This document shows, in pieces, positions 47,488 through 57,187 of a stretch of DNA of 64,000 nucleotides (positions are counted from its first letter, which is position 1; each line of letters starts with the position of its first letter). Under the pieces are notes generated by a model that worked only from the letters and a program-made list of their open reading frames with translations, made no database searches and had not been told where the DNA came from. The stretch covers positions 1 through 64,000 of the forward strand of contig JASKKP010000003.1 in the NCBI GenBank assembly GCA_030154105.1. The letters run 5' to 3'. The translations under genes were made by a program, and so were the position numbers. The stretch is from Bacillota bacterium (GTDB lineage: Bacteria; Bacillota; DTU030; DUMP01).

Positions 47488-50211
47488 TTACCGACCGGTT
47501 TTTTCGGCCGTATCGGGGACCTCGCCGATGGGACCGCCCATTTCCTCCAGGAGCCGGCCGAGTTCCTCCAAAGCCTGGCCGAAGGTGCCCCAGTCCCCCT
47601 GACGGGCGGCGTCCTTGAGGCGCTGGTAGGCTGCGGCGGCCTGGCGCGCGAGGTCTGGCGTGGCAAGTGTGGTGGGGGCGGGGCGCGTTGCCGGCGGGGC
47701 CTTGGGAGCTGGACCGACCACGATCTGGCGCAGGGCCTCCTCCAGGGTGGGGGCCATGGCCAGGCGGTCGCCTTGGGCGGCCACCACCCGCTTCACCTCA
47801 GGCAGACTGTTGGGGTTGTCGGCCTGGATGTAAATCGGTTCCACATAAAGGACGGAGTCCCGAAGCGGGATGACCAGAAGGTTCCCGCGGATGACCCGCG
47901 AGCCGCGCTGACCCCACAGGGTGAGTTCGCGCGAAATACTCGGGTCCTGGTCGATGCGCGACTCGATCTGCATGGGACCGTAAACCAGCCGGTCTTTAGG
48001 GAAGCGGAAGGCGAGAAGCTCGCCGTAGTGCCCCGGGTCCATCCGCGCCGCCAGCCACCCCACCATATTCTGCTTGTTAACGGGGGTAAAAGGCTGCATG
48101 AGGATGAATTCCTCTTTTTCCTCATCCGGGAGCCGCATGATGATGTAGTAGGGCTCTACCGGTTGCCGGTTTTCCCCGAAAACTTCGGTAGCGATGCTCC
48201 AGGCGTCTTCATTATTGTAGAAGACGCGCGGGTTCTTCATGTGGTAGCGAGTGTAGGCGCTGGCCTGGACGGAGAAGAACCCCTGGGGGTAGCGGAGGTG
48301 AGCTCTAAGCTCCGCCGGCATTTCTTCGAGCGTCCGAAAAAGCTCGGGGTAGGCACGGGCAAAGGCCATTACCAGCGGGTCGCTTTTGTCGGCCAGGTAA
48401 AAGGTAGTGGTGCCGTCGTAGGCGTCGATGGTCACCTTTACGGAATTGCGCATGTAGTTGATGCCGGCGGCCCAATCCGGCTCGCCCACCGGCTGCGCGT
48501 AGGGATAGCGGTCCGAGGTGGTGTAGCCGTCGACGATCCAGTAGAGGCGCCCGCCGGCGATCACCAGGTACGGGTCGGGGTCCCAGGTAAAGAAGGGGGC
48601 GATGGTAGAGACGCGGTCGAAGATCTCGCGGTGAAGGAGAATGCGGCTTTCGCCGGTCAGCGAACCCGAGACCAGAAGCTTAAGGCTTCTTAGGTCCAGG
48701 GCAAAGAGAAGACGATTCAGCCCTCGGAGCGGTATGCCTGCCCGGCCTTCGTAGACGGCCTCCACGTTGTTCTCGCCCATAGGGTAGTCGAATTCTTTTT
48801 CCCTGGTCTTTACCACCACCGGGCGGGTGGTGAGGCGGCCGAAGTAGATCTGGGGGCGCTTAATTTCAAGCTCAGGGAAGTCGCTTTGCGGTGGGATGTT
48901 GCGCACGATGAGGCGCGGCAGCCCCTCGGGCGTAATTTCATTTACAGGGGCCGCCACCGCCCCGTAGCCGTGGGTGTACTTGAGCAGAAGGTTGACCCAG
49001 GTCTTGGCCTGGGGCGTAAGCGCCTCCTGGGAGAGCTCGCGCCCGGCAAGAAAAACCTGCGTAAGGCGGCCGTCCAAGGTGTAGCGGTCCACATCAACTT
49101 CAGGGAACTGGTAGTACAGGCGAAAAGCCTGTAGCTGGTTGAGGACGGTCTGCGCCGGGCGGAAGTCGTTGATGCGGATGTTCCGCACCGTGCCGGCCTC
49201 CTCCTGAAGGTCGGCCCACGTAAGTTCTGCTTTACCCGGGTGGGCCAGTTCCTTCACGCGATCTAAGGCAAAGGCCCGGCGCGTAAACTCAATGTTGTTC
49301 TTTAGGTACGGCTCCTCCAGGGCGATCTCGTTGGGCGAGACCACCAGCGCCTGCACCAGAGCGGCCACAAAAAAGCCGAGAACGCTTAAGGCCACGGGCG
49401 CGAGCGCCGCCAGGGTGAAGCGCCGAACGTCTCCACGCTTAAGCGCCCGCCAGGCAACAAAGAAGGCGGCGCTGACAACCACCGAGGCCAGGTAGTAATA
49501 CGGCCGGGTGACGTGAATGTCTGTGTAGCTCGCCCCAAAGGCTACGCCGCGAGGGGAATATACCAGGGAGAAAAGGCTTAACTGGAAGCCGAAGAGGATA
49601 AGAATGAGAAGGCCCAACACGTATTTTCCCAGCCGGGCAACGAGGGGTTCCCACTGCCCTGTGCGCCAAAGGTCGGTGGTTAGAAGAATAAAGAGCTCTG
49701 CCCCGCCCGCGAGCAGGAGAAGGAACCCCAGGTAGTGGTAAAAGCTTTCCAAAAGCGGGAGGGTGAAAACGTAAAAACTAACGTCCCGGCCGAAAATGGG
49801 GTCTTTTACGGCGAAAGGCACCCGGTTAAGAAAGAGCAGGATTCCCTGCCAGTTAAGGCGCGTCATGGTTACGGCGACGAAAAAGGAGAGGGCAAAAGTA
49901 AAGGCGCGCAGCACCCGGCTTATCTGCCAGGGGTAGAAAAAACGCTCGAAGAACATGAAGCTGCTTCCCGGGAGAGACCGGTAGCTTTGGGTTATGGAAA
50001 GGGTAAGAACGGCGTAAGTTACGAGAAAGAAAATGGTGCCTACGCCGAGCTGTACCAGCAAAGTGCGGCGGAAGATGGCGGCGTAACCGACTTCGCTGAA
50101 CCAAAGGTAGGTAGTCCAAAGACGTAGGGCTACCGGCAGACCCAAGGCTGCAAGGACGACTACCCAGAGCCATAAGCGGCGTTTCTGCATGCACCAGCAC
50201 ACCTCCGTCAA
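47488..50211 (-). CDS. UPF0182 family large membrane protein
   Basis: TM-rich N-term; NIRINDFRPAQTVLNQLQAFRLYYQFPEVDVDRYTLDG; YPQGFFSVQASAYTRYHMKNPRVFYNNEDAWSIATE. Confidence 0.92.
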   Translation of the reverse strand: MTEVCWCMQKRRLWLWVVVLAALGLPVALRLWTTYLWFSEVGYAAIFRRTLLVQLGVGTIFFLVTYAVLTLSITQSYRSLPGSSFMFFERFFYPWQISRVLRAFTFALSFFVAVTMTRLNWQGILLFLNRVPFAVKDPIFGRDVSFYVFTLPLLESFYHYLGFLLLLAGGAELFILLTTDLWRTGQWEPLVARLGKYVLGLLILILFGFQLSLFSLVYSPRGVAFGASYTDIHVTRPYYYLASVVVSAAFFVAWRALKRGDVRRFTLAALAPVALSVLGFFVAALVQALVVSPNEIALEEPYLKNNIEFTRRAFALDRVKELAHPGKAELTWADLQEEAGTVRNIRINDFRPAQTVLNQLQAFRLYYQFPEVDVDRYTLDGRLTQVFLAGRELSQEALTPQAKTWVNLLLKYTHGYGAVAAPVNEITPEGLPRLIVRNIPPQSDFPELEIKRPQIYFGRLTTRPVVVKTREKEFDYPMGENNVEAVYEGRAGIPLRGLNRLLFALDLRSLKLLVSGSLTGESRILLHREIFDRVSTIAPFFTWDPDPYLVIAGGRLYWIVDGYTTSDRYPYAQPVGEPDWAAGINYMRNSVKVTIDAYDGTTTFYLADKSDPLVMAFARAYPELFRTLEEMPAELRAHLRYPQGFFSVQASAYTRYHMKNPRVFYNNEDAWSIATEVFGENRQPVEPYYIIMRLPDEEKEEFILMQPFTPVNKQNMVGWLAARMDPGHYGELLAFRFPKDRLVYGPMQIESRIDQDPSISRELTLWGQRGSRVIRGNLLVIPLRDSVLYVEPIYIQADNPNSLPEVKRVVAAQGDRLAMAPTLEEALRQIVVGPAPKAPPATRPAPTTLATPDLARQAAAAYQRLKDAARQGDWGTFGQALEELGRLLEEMGGPIGEVPDTAEKTGR

Positions 50212-50546
50212 GGTTCCCCTTGCGCTTTAGAATTTCGGCTCTCGCCGGAAAACTCCTTCCCGTAGCTATGGTTTCCTCCGTGATAAATCGCTTGTTCCTT
50301 TCTACTGCCGGGGACGAGATCACCTTCTATTCCACCCTAGTATGCTTGGAGGCGGAGCTGCCCATGCTGTGGCAGAGGCAGACAAAAAATTTCAGCACAG
50401 AAGGAGTTTCAGAAAAGATGGCGAATAAACTTAATAAGAGACTTAAAGAAAGTCTTTGTCGAAGTTCGGCGAAGGGGGCGAGAAGGGGAGGAGATAATAG
50501 GTTTCCTGCAGGGGCGGACAGGAAGAGTGTGGAAGGGGGAGAAAAA

Positions 50547-51869
50547 ATGTATACTTACCTGAGGCGGTCCCTGGCCGTTTTTACGGCGTGTATCTTGGTC
50601 CTAGCTCTCACGGCCGGCTGCGCCCAGAAGCCGGCGGCCGAGGTGCCGAAAGAGCCGGCGCCGGGGAGCGACAAGCCTTTCGCCGGCAAAACGCTGAACG
50701 TAATTTACATGGCTCAGGCAGGCTACCAGCCGCCGGTATTTGAAGCCCGAATCCGAGAGTTTGAGGAGAAGACCGGCGCCAAGGTGAACCTTACGTTCGT
50801 TAAGTACGACGAGCAGCACGAGAAAATTGTAACCTCTGCTGCCGCGCCTACCGCCACCTACGACGTCATCTCGCTGGACCTCATCTGGACGGCGGAGTTT
50901 GCCGAAAAGGGTTACGTCCTTCCGCTGGACGACCGCATCGCCAAGGACATTAAGAAAGATGATATTGCCCCGGCCATCTGGTCGGCCTTCGAGTACGACG
51001 GCAAGACCTGGGCCATGCCGTTCTTGGCCAACTTCCAGCTCTTCTTCTACAACACGGAGATGATGGAAAAGGCCGGCTACAAGGAGCCGCCGAAAACCCT
51101 CGAAGAATTGGAAGAGATGATGACCACGATGAAAAAGAAGGGCATCGTCAAGTATCCGTGGTCTGATTCCTGGAACCAAAAGGAAGGCCTGGTCTGCGAG
51201 TACGTCTGGCTTACCGGCGCCTACGGCGGCGATACCTTCGATGCCCAAGGCAAACCCGTCTTTAACCAAGGAGCGGGTGTGAAGGCCCTTGAAACCATGG
51301 TGCGCTGGCTGGATAAAGGCCTGGCCGACCCGAACTCTCTGGTACAGGATGAGCCAATGGCTAAAGACGCCTTTATCTCCGGAAACTGCGCCTTCAACTC
51401 CAACTGGACCTTCCAGTATGGTCTCATGAACGACCCGGCCAACTCCAAGGTGGTAGGCAAGGCCAAGATGGGGCTCCTGCCGGTGTCCAAAGATGTCTTT
51501 AAGCCGGGTAGTTACGAAACTGCGTCTGTTTCCGGTTTCCAGGGAATGGCCATTATGGCCAACACCAAAGAACCGGACCTGGCGTGGGAACTGGTGAAGT
51601 GGATGACGGCGCCCGAGTTCCAAGCTCAGCACTTAGAAGAGATGCCCGTATGGACCTCCGTGCAGAAGGATCCGGCCACGCTGGCCAAGGACCCGGTTAT
51701 GGATGTTAAATCCAAGGAAATCGCTGCAGTACATCACCGGCCGAAAGTAGCCAACTATCCGGAGGTCTCCTCCATCATGCAGAAATACATCCACCTGGCC
51801 CTGGAGAAAAAGATGGCGCCGCAGGCCGCGCTCGACCAGGCGGTCAAGGAGATCGAGGCGCTTAAGTAA
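50547..51869 (+). CDS. ABC transporter sugar-binding lipoprotein (family 1 SBP)
   Basis: Lipobox VLALTAGCAQ; LNVIYMAQAGYQPPVFEARIREFEEKTGAKVNL; ATG 50547. Confidence 0.92.
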   Translation: MYTYLRRSLAVFTACILVLALTAGCAQKPAAEVPKEPAPGSDKPFAGKTLNVIYMAQAGYQPPVFEARIREFEEKTGAKVNLTFVKYDEQHEKIVTSAAAPTATYDVISLDLIWTAEFAEKGYVLPLDDRIAKDIKKDDIAPAIWSAFEYDGKTWAMPFLANFQLFFYNTEMMEKAGYKEPPKTLEELEEMMTTMKKKGIVKYPWSDSWNQKEGLVCEYVWLTGAYGGDTFDAQGKPVFNQGAGVKALETMVRWLDKGLADPNSLVQDEPMAKDAFISGNCAFNSNWTFQYGLMNDPANSKVVGKAKMGLLPVSKDVFKPGSYETASVSGFQGMAIMANTKEPDLAWELVKWMTAPEFQAQHLEEMPVWTSVQKDPATLAKDPVMDVKSKEIAAVHHRPKVANYPEVSSIMQKYIHLALEKKMAPQAALDQAVKEIEALK

Positions 51870-51877
51870 GTAAGGTA

Positions 51878-51911
51878 GCGGGGGGAACGGGCCAGGCCCG
51901 TTCCCCCCGCG
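51878..51911 (+). terminator. 14-bp perfect GC-rich stem-loop between SBP and permease genes (processing or attenuation)
   Basis: gcggggggaacggg-ccagg-cccgttccccccgc, no strong U-run. Confidence 0.6.
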
Positions 51912-51983
51912 TTTCCGATCCGCTGCAGGAAGAGTATTCGAGCGCGGCGAATGTTTAGAAAACGTGCCGGAGGTTGAATAACC

Positions 51984-52964
51984 GTGGTCGGTCTTGCAAC
52001 GAGAACGAGGCGGGAGGAGCATCTTTTCCTGGCCGGGCGGGAACCCCCGGCCGGTAAGTTAGCTTGGTATCTAATTAGCCCTACGGTGCTTGTAGTTTTT
52101 CTGGTCAGCCTCTTGCCGCTTCTTTTGGCCTTTGCGCTGAGCTTTACCGAAGCGCACGTGGTACGCGGCGGTCTCACCTGGCGCTATATCGGGCTGGAAA
52201 ACTACCGCTATTACCTTCAAAGCAGCGCCTTTTGGGAGTCGCTTAGGGTAACGGCCTTCTTTACCCTGGTCTCTTTGGCCGTAGAGTTGGTGTTGGGAAT
52301 CGGTATGGCCCTGATCTTAAACCAGCCTTTTTTCGGCCGCAACCTGGTGCGCGCCCTGATTTTGATACCTTGGGCCCTGCCGACGGTGGTAAATGCCCGT
52401 ATGTGGGCTTGGATATACGATGGCCACGCCTACGGGGCCTTGAACGGCCTGCTTTTGGCCCTCGGCTGGATTAAGGAACCGGTGGTCTGGCTGAGCACGG
52501 CCGTGCCTTGGGCCAACGTGCCGGTGATCGGGTCTTTTCTTAAGTGGGTGGGCGATAGCACCGCTCTCAACATGATCCTCATCGGGGATACTTGGAAGGT
52601 GACGCCGCTTGTGACGCTCCTGGTACTGGCCGGCCTCCAAACCATTCCCGGCGAATATTACGAAGCTGCGCGGGTGGATGGGGCCACGCTGTGGCAACAG
52701 TTCCGCTATATTACCCTGCCCCTTCTAAAACCGGTGATTTTGGTAGTGCTGGTGCTAAGGACCATGGAACTCTTCCGCGTTTTTGATATTCTTTACATCA
52801 TCATGGCCAACACCATTAAGGTTCTTTCCATTTACACCTTTGAGGAGGGCATTGTTTTCGGCCACGTGGGCCGCGGTTCGGCACTTTCCTTCCTGGTGAG
52901 CCTGGTAATCCTCCTCCTCGCCGTATTTTACATCAAGCTCCTCTATTCAGAGGAGGTGCGCTGA
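51984..52964 (+). CDS. ABC sugar transporter permease (MalF-like)
   Basis: LISPTVLVVFLVSLLPLLLAFALSFTE; EAARVDGATLWQQFRYITLPLLKPVI. Confidence 0.94.
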   Translation: MVGLATRTRREEHLFLAGREPPAGKLAWYLISPTVLVVFLVSLLPLLLAFALSFTEAHVVRGGLTWRYIGLENYRYYLQSSAFWESLRVTAFFTLVSLAVELVLGIGMALILNQPFFGRNLVRALILIPWALPTVVNARMWAWIYDGHAYGALNGLLLALGWIKEPVVWLSTAVPWANVPVIGSFLKWVGDSTALNMILIGDTWKVTPLVTLLVLAGLQTIPGEYYEAARVDGATLWQQFRYITLPLLKPVILVVLVLRTMELFRVFDILYIIMANTIKVLSIYTFEEGIVFGHVGRGSALSFLVSLVILLLAVFYIKLLYSEEVR

Positions 52965-53833
52965 TGCGGCGGCCTTTCGCGTATTATCTCCACAAGCTTT
53001 TACTCTACCTGGCGGTGCTGGCCATGGTGGCCTGGACGCTGGCGCCGGTAAGCTGGCTTTTTATCTCCAGCATTTCTACCCATGCCGAACTCCTTTCCAC
53101 GCCTATTCACTGGGTTCCGGAGAAACCCACCTGGGAAAATTTTGCCGCCATGTTTGACCCGGCGCAGGACACGGGCCGTAGGTTTTTGGCGGCCTTAAGA
53201 AACAGCATTTTCATCGCCGGCTCGGTCACGGCCTTTTCTCTGGTCGTAGGAACGCTGGCGGCCTATGCCCTGGCGCGCCTTCCCTTCCGCGGCCGCAACT
53301 CGCTCATCATGGGGCTGCTGGCCGTGCGCATGTTGCCGGTGATTGCGCTGGTAATTCCCTTTTTCGTGCTCATCATCCGGCTGGAGTACGTCCTCCCCAT
53401 CTTCTACGACCGCTGGTGGACTCTGGCCATCTTGTACAATGCTTTTATCCTGGGGTTTGTAGTCTGGATTATGCGCGGCTATTTTCTTACCATTCCGGTG
53501 GAGTTGGAGGAGGCGGCGCGTATCGACGGCTGCACGCGCCTCATGGCGCTCCGCCTGGTGGTGTTGCCCTTGGCGGCGCCGGGGCTCGTGGCCACAGGCA
53601 TCCTGGCCTTCCTCTTGGCTTGGGATGAGTTTCTTCTGGCCCTCATCTTCTCCAAGACGACGAACGCACTCACCCTCCCGCTTTACATTACCCAGCTGGG
53701 CAGCCAGTATATTACCGCTTACGAACAAATCGCCGCCGCCGGGGTGGTGGCCGCGCTACCACCGGTGCTCTTGGCGCTCCTCTTCCAGCGTTGGATAATT
53801 TCTGGCCTTACGGCCGGCGGCGTGAAGGGGTGA
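52964..53833 (+). CDS. ABC sugar transporter permease (MalG-like)
   Basis: ELEEAARIDGCTRLMALRLVVLPLAAPGLVATGILAFLLAWDEFLLALI. Confidence 0.94.
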   Translation: MRRPFAYYLHKLLLYLAVLAMVAWTLAPVSWLFISSISTHAELLSTPIHWVPEKPTWENFAAMFDPAQDTGRRFLAALRNSIFIAGSVTAFSLVVGTLAAYALARLPFRGRNSLIMGLLAVRMLPVIALVIPFFVLIIRLEYVLPIFYDRWWTLAILYNAFILGFVVWIMRGYFLTIPVELEEAARIDGCTRLMALRLVVLPLAAPGLVATGILAFLLAWDEFLLALIFSKTTNALTLPLYITQLGSQYITAYEQIAAAGVVAALPPVLLALLFQRWIISGLTAGGVKG

Positions 53834-53837
53834 AAAA

Positions 53838-55040
53838 GTGCTGCGGGAACGGCACCGGTCATTTACCGGCTCCACCACCCTCTTAAAAGAACTCAATCGC
53901 TCGTTGGTCCTAGATGCCCTGCGCCAGCAGGGAAGCCTTTCGCGGGCGCAGCTGGCAAGCCTTACCGGCCTCACGGCGGCCACCATATCCAACATTGTGG
54001 AAGAGCTTATAGCTGAAGGTTACGTACGCAGCGAAGGCCAGGGCGCATCCCAAGGAGGGCGCAAGCCTACGCTCCTTTCGCTGGTTCCGGGTGCCCGGCA
54101 CGTGATAGCTGTGGACGTGGCCGTAGACCGGGTTACCGTGGCCATTACCGACCTTCTGGCCCGGACTTTGGCCATGGAAGTACTTCCTTCGCCGGCCGGC
54201 AAGGCCCCGCTGGCCGTGGTGGACGAGGTGGCGGCGGCGGTGGAAAACCTGGCCCACAGGCGGTCCTGCCCGCCCATTCTCGGGGTAGGGGTGGCTTTTC
54301 CGGGGCCTACGGACGTAGAGACGGGTACGGCCCTCACTGCGCCCAACCTCCCCGGCTGGGATCACGTGCCCCTGCGGGATCTTTTAGCCGAGCGGGTGAA
54401 GCTGCCGGTCTATGTGGAAAACGATGCCAATGCCGCCGCGCTGGGGGAGAAGAGCTATGGAGCGGCGCGTGGGGTGCGCCATCTAATTTTTCTGCTCTTA
54501 GATTTGGGCATAGGCGGAGGCTTTCTTTTCGGAGGCGAGATCTACCGTGGGTTTCAGGGGGCGGCCGGCGAAGTCGGGCATATGATCATCGACATCAACG
54601 GGCGTCGCTGCGGTTGCGGTAGTACGGGTTGCTTGGAGACGGTGGCCTCCGGTATTGCCCTCGTGCGCCGCCGGGCCGAGCGCCTGGGAAGGGAGGAGCC
54701 CGAAAAACTGAGCCTCCTCCTCGATGCGGCTCGGCTGGGTGATGCCCAGGCGGTGGCGGACCTAAACGAGGCCGCCCGTTACATCGGCGTAGCTGTGGCC
54801 AGCCTGGCGAACACCTTTAACCCGGAGATGATCATCCTCGGCGGGCGCCTGGCGGTAGAATATCCTCCTTTCTTCGATCTGGCAGCGGAAACGGCCCGGC
54901 CGCGGCTTCTTCCCCTCATCCAGCACCATACCCAGATTGCCATGACCGGCTTAGGCCGGAACGCCTGTCTCGTCGGCGCGGCCAGCCTTGTCCTGCAGAC
55001 CATCTTTCAGCCGCTCAGGCTGGCCGGCAATGCGCCTTAA
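53838..55040 (+). CDS. ROK family transcriptional regulator (NagC/XylR type)
   Basis: LRQQGSLSRAQLASLTGLTAATISNIVEELIAEGYV HTH plus ROK domain CGCGSTGCLETVASG. Confidence 0.93.
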   Translation: MLRERHRSFTGSTTLLKELNRSLVLDALRQQGSLSRAQLASLTGLTAATISNIVEELIAEGYVRSEGQGASQGGRKPTLLSLVPGARHVIAVDVAVDRVTVAITDLLARTLAMEVLPSPAGKAPLAVVDEVAAAVENLAHRRSCPPILGVGVAFPGPTDVETGTALTAPNLPGWDHVPLRDLLAERVKLPVYVENDANAAALGEKSYGAARGVRHLIFLLLDLGIGGGFLFGGEIYRGFQGAAGEVGHMIIDINGRRCGCGSTGCLETVASGIALVRRRAERLGREEPEKLSLLLDAARLGDAQAVADLNEAARYIGVAVASLANTFNPEMIILGGRLAVEYPPFFDLAAETARPRLLPLIQHHTQIAMTGLGRNACLVGAASLVLQTIFQPLRLAGNAP

Positions 55041-55073
55041 GTTAGGGCCAGGGGGCTAAGGGAGGAAGGTAAT

Positions 55074-56030
55074 GTGGAACGGTACGTAATTGGCATAGAT
55101 CTTGGCGGCAGCAAGATGGCTGCGGCGCTGGCCGACGGCCAGGGTCGGGTTCTAGCCGAAGAACGCCGTCCAACGCCGGTGGAAGCGGGGGCCGAGGGCG
55201 TGCTTTCGGCTCTGGCCGAACTGGTCGAAGACCTCCTGCGGGCGCAAAACCTTACCGAAAGGGATCTTTCTGCCGTAGGCCTGGGTATACCCGGCATGAT
55301 CGACCGCGAGCGCGGCCTTTGTCTCTTTTCCCCTAACCTTTTCTGGCGCAATGTGGATGTTGCCGGTTTTTGGCGCGAGCGCTTTTCGTGCCGCCTGGTG
55401 GTAGACAACGACGTGCGCCTCGGCGCCGTTGCTGAGGCCGAGTGGGGCGCCGGGCGAGGAGCGCGCGACCTGATTTTTGTGGCCCTGGGCACGGGCATAG
55501 GCTCCGGGCTCATTCTGGGAGGCGAGGTCTATCGCGGCAGCCGGGGCCTGGCGGGAGAGATCGGGCACATCACCGTATCCCGGGACGGCCCGGTCTGCAA
55601 CTGCGGGAACCACGGCTGCCTCGAAGTTTACGCGGCCGGACCGGCCATTGCCCGGCGGGCCCAGGAGGCCATGGCTAGTGAGCCCGAATCGCTCCTCTGG
55701 CGCCTAGCGGGCGGCGACAAAGAAAAGGTTACCGCCGAGCTGGTGTCGCTGGCGGCAGACCAAGGAGATGAGCTGGCGCAACGCATCTGGGAAGAAACGG
55801 GTGAATACCTGGGGATTGGCCTGGCCTCGGTAGCCACGCTCCTTAACCCGGAGCGCATTGTGGTGGGCGGTGGGGTAGCCCAGGCGGGCGAGAAGCTTTT
55901 CCGTCCGCTTGTGCGCACGCTGAAGGCGCGGGCCATGACCGCGCCGGGGCTCACCTACCCGGTGCTGCCGGCGGCCCTCGGGAGCGCCGCTGGGGTGCGC
56001 GGCGCCGTGGCCGCAGCCCTTAAGCTTTGA
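55074..56030 (+). CDS. ROK family sugar kinase (glucokinase-like)
   Basis: YVIGIDLGGSKMAAALADGQGRVL; GEIGHITVSRDGPVCNCGNHGCLEVYAAG. Confidence 0.92.
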   Translation: MERYVIGIDLGGSKMAAALADGQGRVLAEERRPTPVEAGAEGVLSALAELVEDLLRAQNLTERDLSAVGLGIPGMIDRERGLCLFSPNLFWRNVDVAGFWRERFSCRLVVDNDVRLGAVAEAEWGAGRGARDLIFVALGTGIGSGLILGGEVYRGSRGLAGEIGHITVSRDGPVCNCGNHGCLEVYAAGPAIARRAQEAMASEPESLLWRLAGGDKEKVTAELVSLAADQGDELAQRIWEETGEYLGIGLASVATLLNPERIVVGGGVAQAGEKLFRPLVRTLKARAMTAPGLTYPVLPAALGSAAGVRGAVAAALKL

Positions 56031-56050
56031 GTGGAAAGGGGGGAAGGGAA

Positions 56051-57142
56051 ATGGCCCGAGTCTACTTGGAGCACGTGCGTAAAGACTTCGGTTCCACCCA
56101 GGTGGTTAAGGATTTTACCTTGGAAATTAAAAATGAAGAGTTTGTCGTGCTGGTTGGACCGTCGGGCTGCGGTAAGACGACTACCCTTCGTCTTATTGCC
56201 GGCTTGGAGGAGCTCACTGCCGGGCGCATCTACATCGGCGACCGCCTGGTGAACAATGTGGCTCCTAAGGACCGCGATATTGCCATGGTCTTTCAAAACT
56301 ACGCGCTCTACCCGCACATGAACGTCTTCGAAAACATGGCCTTCGGGCTTAAGTTGCGCGGCCTACCGCAGAGGGAAATCGAGGCGCGGGTAAAGTCGGC
56401 GGCCGAACGGCTGGGGATAGCCCACCTCCTTCGGCGCCGGCCGCGCGAGCTCTCGGGCGGCCAGCGCCAGCGCGTGGCCCTCGGCCGGGCCATCGTACGC
56501 CAGCCCCAGGTTTTTCTTATGGATGAACCGCTTTCCAACCTGGATGCCAGGCTGCGCATGGACATGCGGGCGGAACTGGCGCGGTTGCACCGCGAACTCA
56601 AGGCTACCATCGTCTACGTCACCCACGATCAGGTGGAGGCCATGACCATGGGCGACCGCATCGTGGTGATGAAGGACGGAGTCATCCAGCAGGTGGCCAC
56701 TCCGCGCGAGGTCTATGAACGCCCGGCGAACGTCTTCGTCGCGGGTTTTATCGGCTCACCCCCGATGAATTTTCTTTCTGCGGAGGTCCAGGAAGGGAGG
56801 ATTCTTTCTTTCGCCGGGGGAAGGGCCCAGTTAGTCCTGGCCGAAGAGCAGGCGGCCCTCCTGGCCGGCCGGAAACGGGTAATCTTGGGTGTCCGGCCTG
56901 AGGACGTGAGGGCCGAACCGGACTTTGTGGCCGCCCACGCCGACACCACGCTTAAGGCCATTGTGGAGGTGGTAGAGCCGCTCGGGGCGGAGACCTTGGT
57001 CCACTTCAGGCTGGACGGGACGGGACTGGTGGCGCGATTGGGCGCGACAACTACCTTCCGTGCGGGCGAGCGGGTGCGGCTGGCTCTGGTGAGGGAGCGC
57101 CTGCACTTTTTCGACGCGGAGACGGAAAAAGCCTTGCGTTAA
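56051..57142 (+). CDS. Sugar ABC transporter ATP-binding protein (UgpC/MsmK family)
   Basis: VGPSGCGKTTTLRLIAGLEELTAGRIYIGDR; LSGGQRQRVALGRAIVRQPQVFLMDEPLSNLDARLR; TOBE-like C-term. Confidence 0.96.
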   Translation: MARVYLEHVRKDFGSTQVVKDFTLEIKNEEFVVLVGPSGCGKTTTLRLIAGLEELTAGRIYIGDRLVNNVAPKDRDIAMVFQNYALYPHMNVFENMAFGLKLRGLPQREIEARVKSAAERLGIAHLLRRRPRELSGGQRQRVALGRAIVRQPQVFLMDEPLSNLDARLRMDMRAELARLHRELKATIVYVTHDQVEAMTMGDRIVVMKDGVIQQVATPREVYERPANVFVAGFIGSPPMNFLSAEVQEGRILSFAGGRAQLVLAEEQAALLAGRKRVILGVRPEDVRAEPDFVAAHADTTLKAIVEVVEPLGAETLVHFRLDGTGLVARLGATTTFRAGERVRLALVRERLHFFDAETEKALR

Positions 57143-57154
57143 GGCAAGGCTTTT
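57127..57154 (+). terminator. Rho-independent terminator overlapping the stop codon
   Basis: aaaagccttgc-gttaag-gcaaggctttt. Confidence 0.85.
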
Positions 57155-57187
57155 GTAGATACGTTACCCGGTTGCACAAAACGGTGC

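Noticed and set aside
47773-48693. 306-aa plus-strand ORF antisense to UPF0182
   Set aside because: Charged, repetitive composition without recognisable domain; UPF0182 on the minus strand is continuous over 907 aa.
50601-51632. 343-aa minus-strand ORF antisense to the ABC substrate-binding protein
   Set aside because: The plus strand encodes a convincing lipoprotein SBP; the antisense product is low-complexity with no family signature.
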